From Polytrichum commune (lineage: Eukaryota > Streptophyta > Polytrichopsida > Polytrichales > Polytrichaceae), in the NCBI GenBank assembly GCA_950295325.1, contig OX485807.1, positions 17,767,666-17,831,665 on the forward strand: a stretch of 64,000 nucleotides of DNA. Direction: 5' to 3'. The notes under the pieces are model-generated. The model was not told where the DNA came from and did not search any database. It saw only the letters and a program-made list of their open reading frames with translations. Position 1 is the stretch's first letter. Each line of letters opens with the position of its first letter. Made by a program: the position numbers and the translations under genes. Below, in pieces: positions 1 to 11,266 of the stretch.

Positions 1-2317
1 AAAATGCATAACTAATTCAAATACAATCCAATCATGTTAAATTTTTGGTTATATTCATATGCCTACTTATCCATGATTTTTCTCTAGAATTTGCGCTCCT
101 TCTATTGAGCAATAATTTTTCAACTTGTGCCCAAAAAAAACATTTATTGAACAAGAATTACTCATAGGCAATGCTTTGACTTTTTGGAATTAGGCCCAAG
201 CATTTAGAAGTTAATCTTATTTCAATCATTTTAATTTTTAATTTTTTTTCCACATATGTTTGAGATAGAAGACCAACCAGCCAACGCCAAGAATTGAAAA
301 CCAAGAAAAAAATATGCGCCCACTTCGAGGGGAGACATGAGCCCTCCGGCGCGAAACACCGCCACGTAATAGAAAACAAAACATCATTTGAATATCTTCA
401 ATACATGTTGTTGTATATACCTTAAATGTTTCGTGAAGATGTAAGCTATATGTTGTTGTACCTATTTGAAGCCTTGTAATCCACTTGTCTCAAAGAGGCA
501 ATTTAGTCAACAAAGTTTTAGTCAATAAAGTTTTAGTCAACCGGGATTGTCATATCATAAGCACGTACGTCATGTCACTTGCTTTCCATATTCTCACAAT
601 CACATGGTTCCATGTAAGTTCTTAATAAATATCCGAGGAACACTTTATTTCGTGCAAACGGTAGGGCATGACCAAGACGGGTGATAGAAAATTGATGCCC
701 CTATTTGACCATAATAAGTTTTTGAATATTCCAACTTAGAAATCTTATAAGATTTTGAAATAGGATTCATATATTTTGAGTTCCAAGGCTTTCGAATCCA
801 CTTTATTGTATCCAACATGATGATCAACACATAAGTCATATAGCTTTGAGTACCCATACTTGTCAATTTGTTGGGAATAGGTGAGATTGCTTTAGAATGT
901 GGTGTTGTGTAAAGTGTTTGATGAATGAGCCATTTTTCTCCCCAAACAAAAGAGATGACAAGGCATCATACTTACCGTACTAGTTACTTTCACCATGATG
1001 AACAAATTGTGACTGTCCCCCCCCCCCCCACCCAACAAAAGGGTCAGTTTAGACTACTGTGGAGAAGTGCATTGATTGGTCAAGAATTTCAGCCCAAGAT
1101 AAGGTTATTTGAGGCAATGGTTGGTATGAGGACAAGAGGGAAGAATAGATTTAAAAACTAAATTAAAATGCCTCAAGTTGGAGTTCTTTGAAGGGAAAAG
1201 TTTCTTGCCCAAGGGTCCCCAGTTGCACAAGCAACTTGATTCCCGGAGAACTCCCCAAGCAAAACATGTTGACATGTTGGTCAGCCATGTCATTTTTTCA
1301 TCCATGCTTGAAGTTATCCACTAAAGAAGTCCTGACCTTAGTGCAAACCCAATGATGAAGAACCCATATTGTAGCTAATCAAATTGCTCCATTCCCCTTA
1401 AATACTTGACCAGTGCACTTCTCAAATGTAGTCTACACTAGCACTAAGTTAAGTAGAAAAGTGGTAGCCACTCATCATGTTCCAAACAACTCTTTGTCAA
1501 ACTAACGTGACACATATACTAGGGGTCAAGATTTGGCATGTTAATACAATGACGTTTTTCGTTTGGAGCATTATGTTTGGCTACTACTCTTTTATATTCA
1601 TGATTGGTCGCAATTCCAACTAAGAGCATCTCCACCGGTGTCACCACAATTCATTGGACACAATTCCATTGGTTTCCAAGGTTTGTGGCCACCACCTCAT
1701 CCTACCACATCTTCCTTCACACTTGGAAACGTAAATTTGAAAGGGATCAAAAGAAAGAGTCCATTGTACTTTGTTGCAACAATATTAAGGTTCTTCTACC
1801 CTATTCAACTTCTTGATGTTACAAAGCCTACTCTCTTTCATAGCATTCACCATAGGAATTGCATGGTTTTACCACCGGTTCTCTCCCGCTAGATGAGCAC
1901 TAAATCTATATAGATGAAATGATTTCAAATCCACCATTGTCATGGATCATTAAACCGCCTATTGGAAAATAACTATGTGATCCATGTAGTGATTGCATGC
2001 TTTTATGGTAATTTTTACTGCTTACTTTGTCAATGTTAACATACTCATTTTATTTTTTCACATTTGTTTATTTTGTTTATTTTATTTATTTATTTGGGGT
2101 GGGGGGGGGTGGAGGGAGATGTGGCGAATTTTTGATTTCAACTCATGCTTCGTTTTGAGTAATATCCTTTATGTACCCACGTACAAAAGATAATCATGTG
2201 AAAGTGATGTCTACTACATCAATTTGTTTGTAAGAGAATCCTTGGGGGCATTGGAGTTATTTGTGAAGTCTCGGCATCAAACTCCCATTCAGTTGGTTAA
2301 AATGTGAGAATGAGAGT
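1..2317. other. AT-rich intergenic DNA, no gene recognised
   Basis: I see no convincing coding exon here; open frames are short and lack family motifs. A C-run near 1018-1029 and a G-run near 2099-2109 are low-complexity tracts. Positions 300-350 read in reverse resemble 4485-4535 (both contain a stretch ending in CCCTC-AAGTGGGCG), so a small diverged inverted repeat pair exists, probably an old transposon fragment. Confidence 0.5.
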
Positions 2318-2329
2318 TTATGCATAAAG
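2318..2329. repeat. Left target site duplication of the LINE
   Basis: The 12-mer TTATGCATAAAG occurs here and again, identically, at 3459-3470. The two copies bracket the LINE-derived segment exactly, as expected for a target site duplication made by target-primed reverse transcription. Confidence 0.8.
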
Positions 2330-3458
2330 GATACATACGGTCCATAACACGCCATATTGGCTCAACGGGGTCCCAACGGGTACACACATGGGTGCCATAT
2401 GGAACCTACAAACATACGTTAACAAAGAACACAAAAACCAAGAATTGAAGTGGGCCCAATCCAAATACACATACATAGACAAATGGACTTCCAACGACCA
2501 AATCAACCCTAAACTCTCCAACCAATTTTGGAAAAACCCTGGAATAACATACGCCCAAATCACACAAACCCTAAAATTCCGATACGCCCAATACATGGGT
2601 AACCACCGCAAACACATATTTTGGCCCAACATATACCCAAATCCAAACTATACACTATGCCCTAATCAGGCCTTAGAAACATGGCCACACATACTCTCTA
2701 CATGCTCAAATCCCCACCTAAAGGGATTGCATATAACAAGACACAATAAGGCAGTGCACTGAATTGTACGTACATTACAATCAAGCAGACATACAAGATG
2801 CTACACCCTTATAAATGCAGGCAACCAGAACCTCAGGCCACAAGACAACACAGTCCCAACATGGTTAGTCCAATGCTCATGCCATACCACACCATGTACA
2901 TGCCTAGCCAGGCTCAGACCATACATACTATGCGTACTAGGTGCCCCCCCTAACGCCAACCTCACCAAACATCATACAATTCATTGAATTCACATACTGT
3001 CACGACATATTCCCAAATACCGCACACAAGGAAAAAACCGAAAAATAGAACCCACTCATCCAAACACTTAGAATGGCAGGGTGGCAAGTCAACCCGCTTG
3101 TTACAATCACAACCGGAGTTAGAGGGGCTATCCATGAACAACCAATCAAAGAACTAGAAAACCTTAAAATACCTACGAGAGAAATCAAAGCACTTATGAA
3201 ACAAATACACCAAATTGCCATTAAATACCTCACATTTTTTATATTAAATAAAAGAAAGCTAGACCACAAACAACCCCCCGTTGACCCCCCTTAGGGGCTA
3301 GGGACTTAGTCAGTGTGTAAACTAAAGGAGCCCACCTCCCAAGAGGGAGGAAGTACCCCTTTCAGTGATGTTTGGTCAAACAAGACCACGGTAAAGAGGA
3401 ACGGGCTCCCATTCACATCAGGGTAAAAGAAACCCGGACGTTGTTTTTATTTTCTTTA
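2330..3458 (+). mobile_element. 5'-truncated LINE (non-LTR retrotransposon) copy
   Basis: The segment is flanked by a perfect 12-bp direct repeat. It holds the carboxy-terminal coding part of a LINE ORF2 followed by about 160 bp of non-coding tail. No reverse transcriptase catalytic core is present, so the 5' part is missing, as is usual for incomplete reverse transcription. There is no long poly(A) tail; the 3' end is T-rich (TTTTTATTTTCTTTA). The clade is uncertain. The carboxy terminus resembles LINEs of early-diverging land plants and streptophyte algae, but this is from memory of family features and was not searched. Confidence 0.8.
2331..3294 (+). pseudogene. LINE ORF2 carboxy-terminal remnant
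   Basis: Frame 2331-2762 is open and ends in a zinc-knuckle-like tail of LINE ORF2 proteins: a cysteine near LCPNQ, then ETWPHILSTC, then RHNKAV. A stop interrupts it at 2763. The same frame continues recognisably for about 70 more codons (Cys- and Pro-rich) to about 2986. After at least one frameshift the last part reads from 3073 to 3294 (GWQVNPLVTITTGVRGAIHE ... IHQIAIKYLTFFILNKRKL), again typical of the extreme carboxy terminus of such elements. The gene is therefore dead: truncated at the 5' end, with an internal stop and a frameshift. Confidence 0.75.
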
Positions 3459-3470
3459 TTATGCATAAAG
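3459..3470. repeat. Right target site duplication of the LINE
   Basis: Identical 12-mer to 2318-2329, directly abutting the 3' end of the LINE segment. Confidence 0.8.
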
Positions 3471-3532
3471 TCACTCAAGTCTTCTTAATGCTTACAACAC
3501 CGTACTCAAAAAGTGACGTTGGGCTATTAAAA

Positions 3533-3815
3533 TGGATTGCTAGCTTGTCTTACCAATATGGGTGGGGTCAAACTAGTCTTATGTAAGCCGATCTAAGATT
3601 TAGGATGGCAGGTGCCATGGATATACCTTGATTTTTTGTTTTGTTTATCCTAGAGTTCTCTCAAAGGAGGTTTCAAAAGTTTCACCCAACTTTCATAGTG
3701 GGCTCTAACAAGCAACGAGCTAACGAGCTCTTAATAAAAAGTTTCCTCAAAGAAGAACCAAACTCACAGTTTCGTACCTCTTTGAAGGACTTTATGGATA
3801 ACTCTATTATGCATG
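3533..3815 (+). repeat. Dispersed repeat family R2, copy 1
   Basis: About 280 bp align by eye with 32138-32430: GGGCTATTAAA...AGCTTGTC, AGGCTGATCTA/AAGCCGATCTA, CACCCAACTTTCA, then CACAGTTTCGTACCTCTTTGA. A fragment of the same family (CCTCTTTGAAG...GATAACTTT) recurs near 4165-4195. I see no terminal repeats or coding signature, so the element class is unknown. Confidence 0.6.
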
Positions 3816-6800
3816 CACTCAATAGAGTTATTGAAAACGGTAAGGGGTGTCAATAAAGGATACGAAGTGAACTCAGAGTTAATTGGTATTAAGGGCTCAC
3901 GAAGAGTTGTTGATTGGCTCATTGCCGCTATTAGGTGGCACAACCCCATTGCCACCAATGAGCCAACCAACAACTAACCACTTCTAGATTCCAACCACTT
4001 TTAGCTCGCAAACATGGTTTTAAATTCTCAAGGTTCAAATCCATCCCACACGAGCATTAAAAATTCCCATAAGTTTTGGGAATTAGGTCGTGAAGCATGA
4101 TGTCAAGTACAAGCTTCAAATAACAAAGTTCCTCAAAAGCATGATTGAACTCAAGGTTTGGTCCCTCTTTGAAGTATTTTACGGATAACTTTGATGCACT
4201 AACTAAATGAGATTCTTCTTCTTCTTCTTTTAGTATATTAAGCACGTGAATAGTAGTGTAAGAGGCTCCTTTGTTGTAAAGAGAAAGTTGTGATTGGGTG
4301 GAACTAGAAAATGATGTAAGTTAGGGTTAGGGTTAGGGTTGATTAGCTTTTCCTTGCATTTGGTGGGATGTGGTGGTCCTCGAAGGTAGCTTGGAGGGTG
4401 TCCTTGGATGGTGGGATGGTGGGTTGTCCAAGGCAGTAAGTCTCTTGTTTCTTGTGTCTTTGATGTGGCTTTGTGACACATTTGAGGGATTCTGCCTCCC
4501 CTCCAAGTGGGCGTGTATCTTGGCTCTTTATTTATTATCAATGTTGGCTTCGCTGACCTTCTATCTTCACAAGAATACCATAAATTTAGACTAGTAGGCA
4601 ATAACAACGAATTTGAAATTGAGACATGGGCTGCCAACTTCCTCATTATATATTGAATTCCTACAAATACTTTATTCATTAACAAAGTGAAAATTCTATA
4701 TATTATCGAGTAATTATACGTCATCCTCCCCAAATACGTTGACTATTGAACCTAAAACACATATGAATCTATGAGTATGTAGTCCAAACTCCTTCGGAGA
4801 TATGTCAAAATTGGTATTGGTTCTAAGTTAGATCCGTACACACCCACACACTAGTCAAATTTACGATGGAGATAAGTTACGTTACTAGGCCTGCGTATCT
4901 TACATATAATTTGCTGTGATTTAGTGACACCTGCTATAGTTCTCAACACTACCCTTTTTTTTTATAAGGCACTACTTGAATGATGGCATAGAACTCTCGG
5001 TTTTTGTTGTGCTCGCAAAACAAAATATCCGAATTCGAGGCTGACATGAATAGTTGCTAGCGTTAATTTCCCAAGCTCATCATTGACATAGTATCCATAC
5101 TTACATTATGAGATAGGGTAAACTAACCTTAGTGCATCCAATACACGAGGAACCCTTAACCTTTTATTGCAAAGCACCTACCTTATATTGTAGTTTTTTA
5201 GCAGCTTGGGCATCTTTCTGCCTAATAATTAATTAAAGTGCGAAGTAAGTTACACAATCCATAAAATAATATTCTGAAATTGGTTAGATTAAAAAAGTAA
5301 ATTAAAAAAAAGTCAGGACATTCATCCAAGTCATTTCTATAATTCATGAATGGTTTTCTAAATTTCATCTGTGTCGGCTACAATTAACCTAAACATTTCC
5401 CTTAAACCAACATTCCTTACCCTAAAGTTTATCTTTTACTTGTATGTCATGGTTTTCCTTGGCAACATATTTTTGCTTTGATTTGACACTACTTTGTTGG
5501 ATTCCAGTGCGTGTCACTTGCATTATTGTGATTTTAAACACTTTTGGAATATTATTTCTATTTTTTTGGACACTCAACGAAATTAATTTCCCAGTATGTT
5601 AGGCACCTTTGAAATTAATCGTTATTTGCCCAAGCTGCTAAAGAGCTATGGTAGTTGCATTCAATAAAGGAGTGTCACATGATGTAAGGTAGTGAAGGAT
5701 TCAAAATCTCATTTCTTGGAGTTATTTACATGTGAAGGAGAACACCTACCACATGCGATAAAAACATATCTCTCTAGAGTTTGTTGTGATATCATTTCTA
5801 TTGGGACCCATTAGACTAAATCAAGAATTTTGATGTTGAATTGGAGGTCAATTTGGTGTGAAATAAAAATCATTGGTATATACAATGTTTCTTTGCGTTT
5901 TCACCCTCCCCTCTTTGCCCTAGCAAGCATCAAGTGTCATGATATTTATCCCATTGATATTTGAGATATATATAGAACATTTTAATGTCCAAACATGTGG
6001 TAGGATGATATAATCCTACATGATTGAGACTTTGAGAATGCTCCAATAGCTAAGCAACTTGAGATTGTTTGCTTAATAATTATTTTCTACTTTAAAATAA
6101 GATATAGAGAAATTAATCAAGATGAATATGTTTATATGTTCTAACCTATAGAGAATGAAGGTTTGATTTGACCAAAATAAAGAGGCCTTGTTTGCACCAT
6201 GTGATAGTGTAGAATGTCATATTCAATATGTGAACATGGGTAGGAAATGATGAACAGACATCGCATGTCAGTGTGAACAAACAATGAAGCTCCTTTTGCT
6301 CGTTCCTTTTAATACTCAATACACAACATTACTAAACAACTACATGATGATTTCTTCTCAAAGAAAGTGGTTGCGATTAAAAAGCTATGAAAATTTACAA
6401 TTGTTTATCAAACAATATACAACTTGAGTGATCTCTATAAATAGGGAATCTTGAAAGTAAAGAAGAAATATGCTCATGTGATACTTGACCATGTGAGTGA
6501 AAACATATTTTGCATGTTTGGTAGGGTATTAAGAAGGATGTCATTTTTTGACAAGTTGCTTTTGAAATGAGGATGGCATGTGCCCCAAATCAATGAAAGG
6601 GAAAGCCACATACACATCAAACTATATGTGTCTATCAATGCCCAATCTGAGATATGTCAAAATGCATGTCAAAATGGAGACTACACCAAAGTGTTAGTAT
6701 TTCCATAATATAAAACACCTCTCCAACCATATGAAAAGAAGTGAAGGGATAACAACACCTAAAGAAATCCCCTAAAAAGAAATGCACATATTCCATTATT

Positions 6801-6924
6801 TAGGGAAACCGCATTAAAAAAAAGTTATCACAAAAGCCCAAGTCCAAAATAGTCTCTTGGGCATTTAAGGATCACCTCATGTCATCTAATCCTCTTGTAC
6901 AATGCACGTGAATTCATGTGGTTC
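3816..6924. other. AT-rich intergenic DNA with a short TTAGGG tract
   Basis: I find no gene. About three and a half units of TTAGGG lie at 4321-4340, an interstitial telomere-like tract of six-base rather than plant seven-base type. The rest is unstructured to my reading. Confidence 0.5.
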
Positions 6925-6927
6925 TAA

Positions 6928-9436
6928 GGGCCTGGCCGCACCTCTCGGTGCTGGGCCGGGACCGTCTGGTAACAGTCCACTCACAGAAAGCCGGTGCCGG
7001 GTTTGGAGCCTTTCCGGTACAGGGACCGGGTCCATGCTCAGGGGCCACACCGGGTGGTGTCGTGCCGGAGCTCCCTGGACTTTCATCCGGAGTTCCATCC
7101 ATGCCACGTCATGAGCTCGGTGGCACCGACGTTCAACCCACATTGCGCGACATCCTGCCTCGCACGCTCCGCTCCCCGTCGTCGCACCGAGCAGCCACTC
7201 TCCCTGTCCCCGCTCTCTCCCGGCTCCGTGCACCGCGACATGGAGGATGCTCTTCCGCCCACGATTGACACCAAGCTACGACAGTTGTAGTTCGGGTGAG
7301 TGCGAGTCGTTTCTTCTGTGCTTGGACATTAATGTGTTGGAGTGGGTCGTCTGTGCGGGCTGCTCGTTCACTTTGTCCATGCTGTCCGCGTCGTAGTTTG
7401 GGGGCGCTCCCTCGAACCTGCTGCGGGGTCCGCTGCGATTTCGGCGTCCTCCTCCTAGCGATGCCGAAACGCTGCCCTGCGCCTATCGGCGTTGCAGGCG
7501 AGCATGGCCCCGGCGTCACCCAGGTTCAGAAGGGGGTAGGGTTTAATGGTTTAGGTGCATGTTGTGGCAGTCTCCGCTGTGCGGCGGAAAATTGGGTGGC
7601 GCTTGCTCCTCTCGCGATGCCCACTGCGTGTCTGTCCTCCCCGCGGCGAGGACATCCCTTCGTCTTCTCGTAGCGCCGAATTGTCTGCATTCTCTCTCCT
7701 GCCCTTCTCTCTGTTGGGCGCTTCCCATGCGCGTCAGGGCTGTGTCGGGTTTAGGGTGGCCTTTAGTTTTCACCTGTGGTCACTATCGGGATACACATCC
7801 CTCTGCCACTGTGGGTTAACGAATATCTGGCACTCCTCTGCGCAGGTCACTGGGGCCGCGATACAATGGTGTGACACCGGAATGCACTCCCCAGCAGCAG
7901 ACGACAACTTGGTGCTGCGGCCCGTGATCGTGGAGAGGACGTCATCGGCAGTCCCGAACGTGCAGTCCAGCTTGCGGTAGTCTTCAAAGCAGCTCGCCTT
8001 GTCTCTCGCATGGAGGCAGTTCTCCGTGTGCTCGCCTGCGCAGCACCCAGCAGGCACTTGGCAACGGCACTGTCGCCATAGTCTCCGAGCGGCATATATG
8101 TGGCAGTGTTTTTTTTGGGTTCATCTAGTAGTCATCTGTTGGCCGCGAATTTCCATTTGTGCCTCTCTAGGGAGGCAATTGTGTCCACTATACATTAATA
8201 TGATCACATATTCTGGAACGTTCGCATCTGTGTCTTCGCCACGTCTGTCTCCGACCCCTCTCGTTATCTGTGTGCGTGTCTGCAAAATTGTGTGCACTCC
8301 CGAAATGTCGTCCACAGTCTGGGCAGGCTGGTTTTGGTTTGGCTTGCTTTAAATTTGGCACAATTTGCCTGTGCATGCAATTCTGTGGCAACCTCTTTGC
8401 TGTTCGGGGTCCGGCTCAGCTGTGTCCAGCCATTCATAGATTTTTTGCGGATGTGTATAGCATTTCGCGTCATGTGCACTGTTTTTCGTCCTGCAAGCCA
8501 TCTGCATGTGTGTGAAGCAAAAAATCTGAAGAGGCCTACTTCCATGTCTGTTGTTTAATTTCCGGCTTCCCCTATTCTATCGCTCTCCTCCTGGCCGTTG
8601 TGCTCCCTCCTTATGTTGCTGTGCACATCAGTGGTTGTGTCTGCTGAATGTCGAATTTTTCTCCCGTCTCCTTTGGCTGTTGCGCATACTGAAATGAGCC
8701 ATCCTGCTGGACATGTTGGTCCAGCACATGTAGTGACGTTGTCCATGTGCTGTGCAATGGTTTTCTTTGGATTTCGGCCTTTCCTGTGCCTCGACGACCC
8801 CTGCCAGCACAGCTCCTCCCCCGCACACACACACACACACATGCCCTGCCCAATCCGAATGCGACGTCGTTTTCAAAACGTAGATTGGCCATGCGATCGG
8901 GTCTTTCTTCGATCACCTCCCTGCACTGCGTCTTCTCTCCAGCAGTCACTGCGGTACTGCAGGTTTCAAAGCTTTGGAGCATACATGTCTGGGCAGACAG
9001 TGATGGCCACAAGGTTTTTTGTGTTCGATGTTTGGCGCACTTGGCGCCGTTTGAGCTGCGAGAGGGATGTCTGTTCCTAGCAATTACTTACAGTGTGTTT
9101 ATACTCACTCCCATTGCCATGTGTGTAGGCCTGAGGACTATTGGCTAGGATACAAGCTTTTCTGCTTCGCGTACTATTCGCACTCGATCCAGCATGAGTC
9201 GGAGTTTCAAAATTGCAAATTGGGTTCGTGCATTTCCCTCAAGCTGCACATTTGTGGTGTCTGCCTTTGGGATTTTTCCGCCACTTCTTGTGTTGGTGTG
9301 AATGGTGGATGTTGTTCACGTAGTTTTCCCACCGAGCTTTTCATGCACAGGGCAACTTGTTTGGAGGCGTCATGTGCACCCACCTCCTCCTTCTCGTCAT
9401 GCTATCCGGGCCACGTGCACACAACTCCTCCCTCTT
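6928..9436 (+). other. GC-rich leader of the Harbinger element, no recognisable gene
   Basis: CpG-rich sequence with many overlapping open frames on both strands, as expected from GC content alone. None shows a protein family motif. By position it would be promoter and 5' leader or intron DNA of the rightward transposase gene. A short (CA)n run lies at about 8822-8842. Confidence 0.4.
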
Positions 9437-9700
9437 GTGGAGATGTATTGCAGGTGGGAGTTGGCCGAGGATTGCTCGAATTTGCGGGCACTCATGCTCC
9501 GATTCGATTCGGAGGAGGAACTGGAATCGCATGCCCTTGGTCGAGCGCTTTTGTTCATGGTTAGGGATGATGAGGATGGAGTCGATAGTTTACCAAAACT
9601 CGGCACCGTCGCGGCACCCATCGATCCTTTCCAGGCCGTTAGGGAAAGGCTAGCAGCTGCTGGTTCGGCAATCCACAGCCTCCAACAACATGTGCACCCA
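9437..9700 (+). other. Possible upstream exon of the transposase gene
   Basis: The sequence TATTGCAG-GTGGGAG gives a plausible splice acceptor. The frame behind it encodes an acidic, soluble stretch (DSEEELESHALGRALLFMV, then RDDEDG ... FQAVRERLAAAGSAIHSLQQ) unlike the noise frames around it. It could be a 5' exon of the transposase gene or a captured host exon. I recognise no domain, and no matching donor is certain. Confidence 0.2.
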
Positions 9701-10257
9701 TTTCTTCATCTATCTTGCACACCTTTGAACCGGATTGTGGCTTTCATTAGTTGTGTGGCTGCAAGTGGAATGATAAATTTGTGGCATCTTTGTTTATAAC
9801 GCCCGCATGCCTGTGCATTGATTGGGCTTCCATTGCAATTGTTCAAACAATTTGGAACATATACTTTACAATCACATCGATTATGACAAACCTGTCCACG
9901 TTGCATATTTGAAAATAGTGCACAATTTCAAGTTTGTTCGCCTTTGCTCTCAAATATGTGCCTCCCACAGTCCGCTCTTCTGCCTACACATTCAATGCCT
10001 TTTGCACATCTATTGCACCTCCATGAGGCTACTACATGTACGTGAAAGAGCTATGCTAGATGAGACTGAAGATTGCAAACTACTGTCAACAAGATGTAGG
10101 ATGTTTATGCCCCTATTCAAAATTGAGCAAGTATGTTCGTGGCCTAATGCATACTGGAAACATGTGTCCACAGATTCCGACATCACAACGCACAGATTCT
10201 CCTCAATCCGTATCCGAGCTTGACCCTCTTTCCACATGCCGCCCTCCTCTTCGACCT

Positions 10258-10262
10258 CGGGA
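10258..10262. repeat. CGGGA, left target duplication of the inserted element
   Basis: CGGGA occurs here and at 11262-11266, directly flanking the 999-bp hairpin-rich insertion. Five bases is the usual duplication length for LTR retrotransposons. The match is exact but short. Confidence 0.5.
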
Positions 10263-10282
10263 GTGTGACGTTCCAGCAGCCT

Positions 10283-11193
10283 CCGGGTGTCGCGCACCTC
10301 TCCATGAGGAGTGCCCAAAACACCATGGGCACAAGGGGGACCCCGGAGTGACACCCGGGACTTGTGGCGCCGTTGGTGAGAGGGCCCAAGTGATCCTAGT
10401 GTGGGTGAGGGCCCCGGGCGTTGGGAACGCCTCCCACCCACGAAGACTAGGAGGCACAAGGGTAAGGCCATGAGTTATGCGTAGCTCATGGCGTGGTGAT
10501 TCTAGAAAGCTCAAGAACACCTCAATCGGAGGTGTGAGCTAGGAGTTATGGCCATTTGAGTGGGGCGCTGTCCCGGGACAGCGCCCTGGTACAGCAGTGC
10601 CTGGGAGTGATTCCCGGGACTGCCAAGGTTCAAACAGGCATAACTTCCTCAATACTTGCCCGAATGGGGCAAGTGAGGAGTCCATCGGCATCTACGTGAA
10701 GCGTAGATGAAGATGGAGTGGTTGGTTGTTATGATCAGACATCATACAAGGAAGTTATGATGGTCTGAAGCTGCTGGGGGGTTCTAGGCCCAGCAGCTAA
10801 AGGAAAATGTCCACTTGGCCCCAACTCTTGGTAGAGAGACAAGAGGTTGGTTGACGGTGGGGTAGGGGCCCCGCGTGAAGTCCTAGAGGCTTATATGGGT
10901 GAGGTGGTGTGGCCTCACCCACCCGAGGCCGAACGGCTCGGCCTCCATGGGCTTTGGCCCATTGTGAGGCCATAGTTGCCTAGTATGGTTCGGGTTGTTG
11001 TAGTGTTGCTCCGGCAACGCGATGATCAACATGGGATTGGACTTCCATGGACGGAAGTCCACATCTAGGAATGGGTTACCGATTAAGGGGTGAGTCCCGA
11101 AAGCAAAGTAGGAGGGTTGGTTCCCTCCTATGAACTATAAGGTCCGGGGTAGGAGGAGCTAACCATTAGCATGGCGGAATGCGAATGGTTAGC
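10283..11193 (+). other. Chain of about twenty consecutive short hairpins
   Basis: Self-complementary arms follow one another with little DNA between them. Positions (arm-arm): 10283-10291/10350-10358; 10361-10366/10455-10460 enclosing 10395-10400/10446-10451 and 10417-10422/10426-10431; 10467-10474/10485-10492; 10502-10543; 10563-10586; 10594-10623; 10654-10661/10667-10674; 10689-10696/10702-10709; 10735-10768; 10769-10778/10789-10798; 10821-10830/10840-10850; 10897-10904/10913-10920; 10925-10932/10938-10945; 10947-10952/10957-10962; 11005-11009/11014-11018; 11039-11046/11053-11060; 11109-11116/11123-11130; 11158-11167/11184-11193. Many arms are perfect 8-10-mers with loops of 4-16 bases. 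The function is unknown. I see no tRNA, hammerhead or other named RNA motif. Confidence 0.7.
10563..10586. repeat. Perfect 24-bp palindrome
   Basis: GGGCGCTGTCCC is followed immediately by its exact reverse complement, with no spacer. As DNA it could cruciform or bind a dimeric factor; as RNA it would favour dimerisation over a hairpin because there is no loop. Confidence 0.85.
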
Positions 11194-11261
11194 GCTCGTA
11201 ACCTTTGCTAGAATTGAAAATTGGCAAGATTGTCAAGGGGGGCTAGCAAGGGTTGCGACAC

Positions 11262-11266
11262 CGGGA
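11262..11266. repeat. CGGGA, right target duplication of the inserted element
   Basis: Identical to 10258-10262 and directly following the ...GCGACAC end of the hairpin-rich insertion. Confidence 0.5.

Larger units (their letters stand above)
10263..11261 (+). mobile_element. Solo-LTR-like insertion inside the Harbinger element
   Basis: The segment begins GTGTGACG and ends GCGACAC, so its tips are inverted (GTGT...ACAC, containing TG...CA), and it is bracketed by CGGGA. It has no long open frame. A TATA-like CTTATATGG lies near 10890, where a U3 promoter would fit. Size, ends, TATA and duplication suggest a solo LTR, but no second LTR, primer-binding site or polypurine tract is in the window. 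Almost the whole length is locally self-complementary (see the hairpin chain entry), which is not typical of LTRs. If the insertion is ignored, an open frame of at least 27 codons runs from the left flank into the transposase frame, so it may have landed in transposase-coding DNA. Confidence 0.5.

Noticed and set aside
4025-4040. GGTTCAAATCC resembling a tRNA B box
   Set aside because: No A box or cloverleaf arms at the right distance upstream.
6886-9148. Dense overlapping open frames on both strands
   Set aside because: High GC removes stop codons. The translations are low-complexity Arg/Pro/Ser/Cys-rich, show no domain and overlap in all frames.
10283-11193. CRISPR array or tRNA cluster
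   Set aside because: The arms differ in sequence from unit to unit, so there are no identical direct repeats, and no cloverleaf with a GGTTC-type T-loop is seen.
10264-11235. LTR boundaries TGTGACG...ATTGTCA
   Set aside because: The flanks (GGGAG and AGGGG) do not match, whereas boundaries at 10263 and 11261 give an exact CGGGA duplication.
10263-11261. Hammerhead ribozyme (retrozyme LTR) in the hairpin block
   Set aside because: I looked for the CUGAUGA and GAAA core arrangement on both strands and did not find it.
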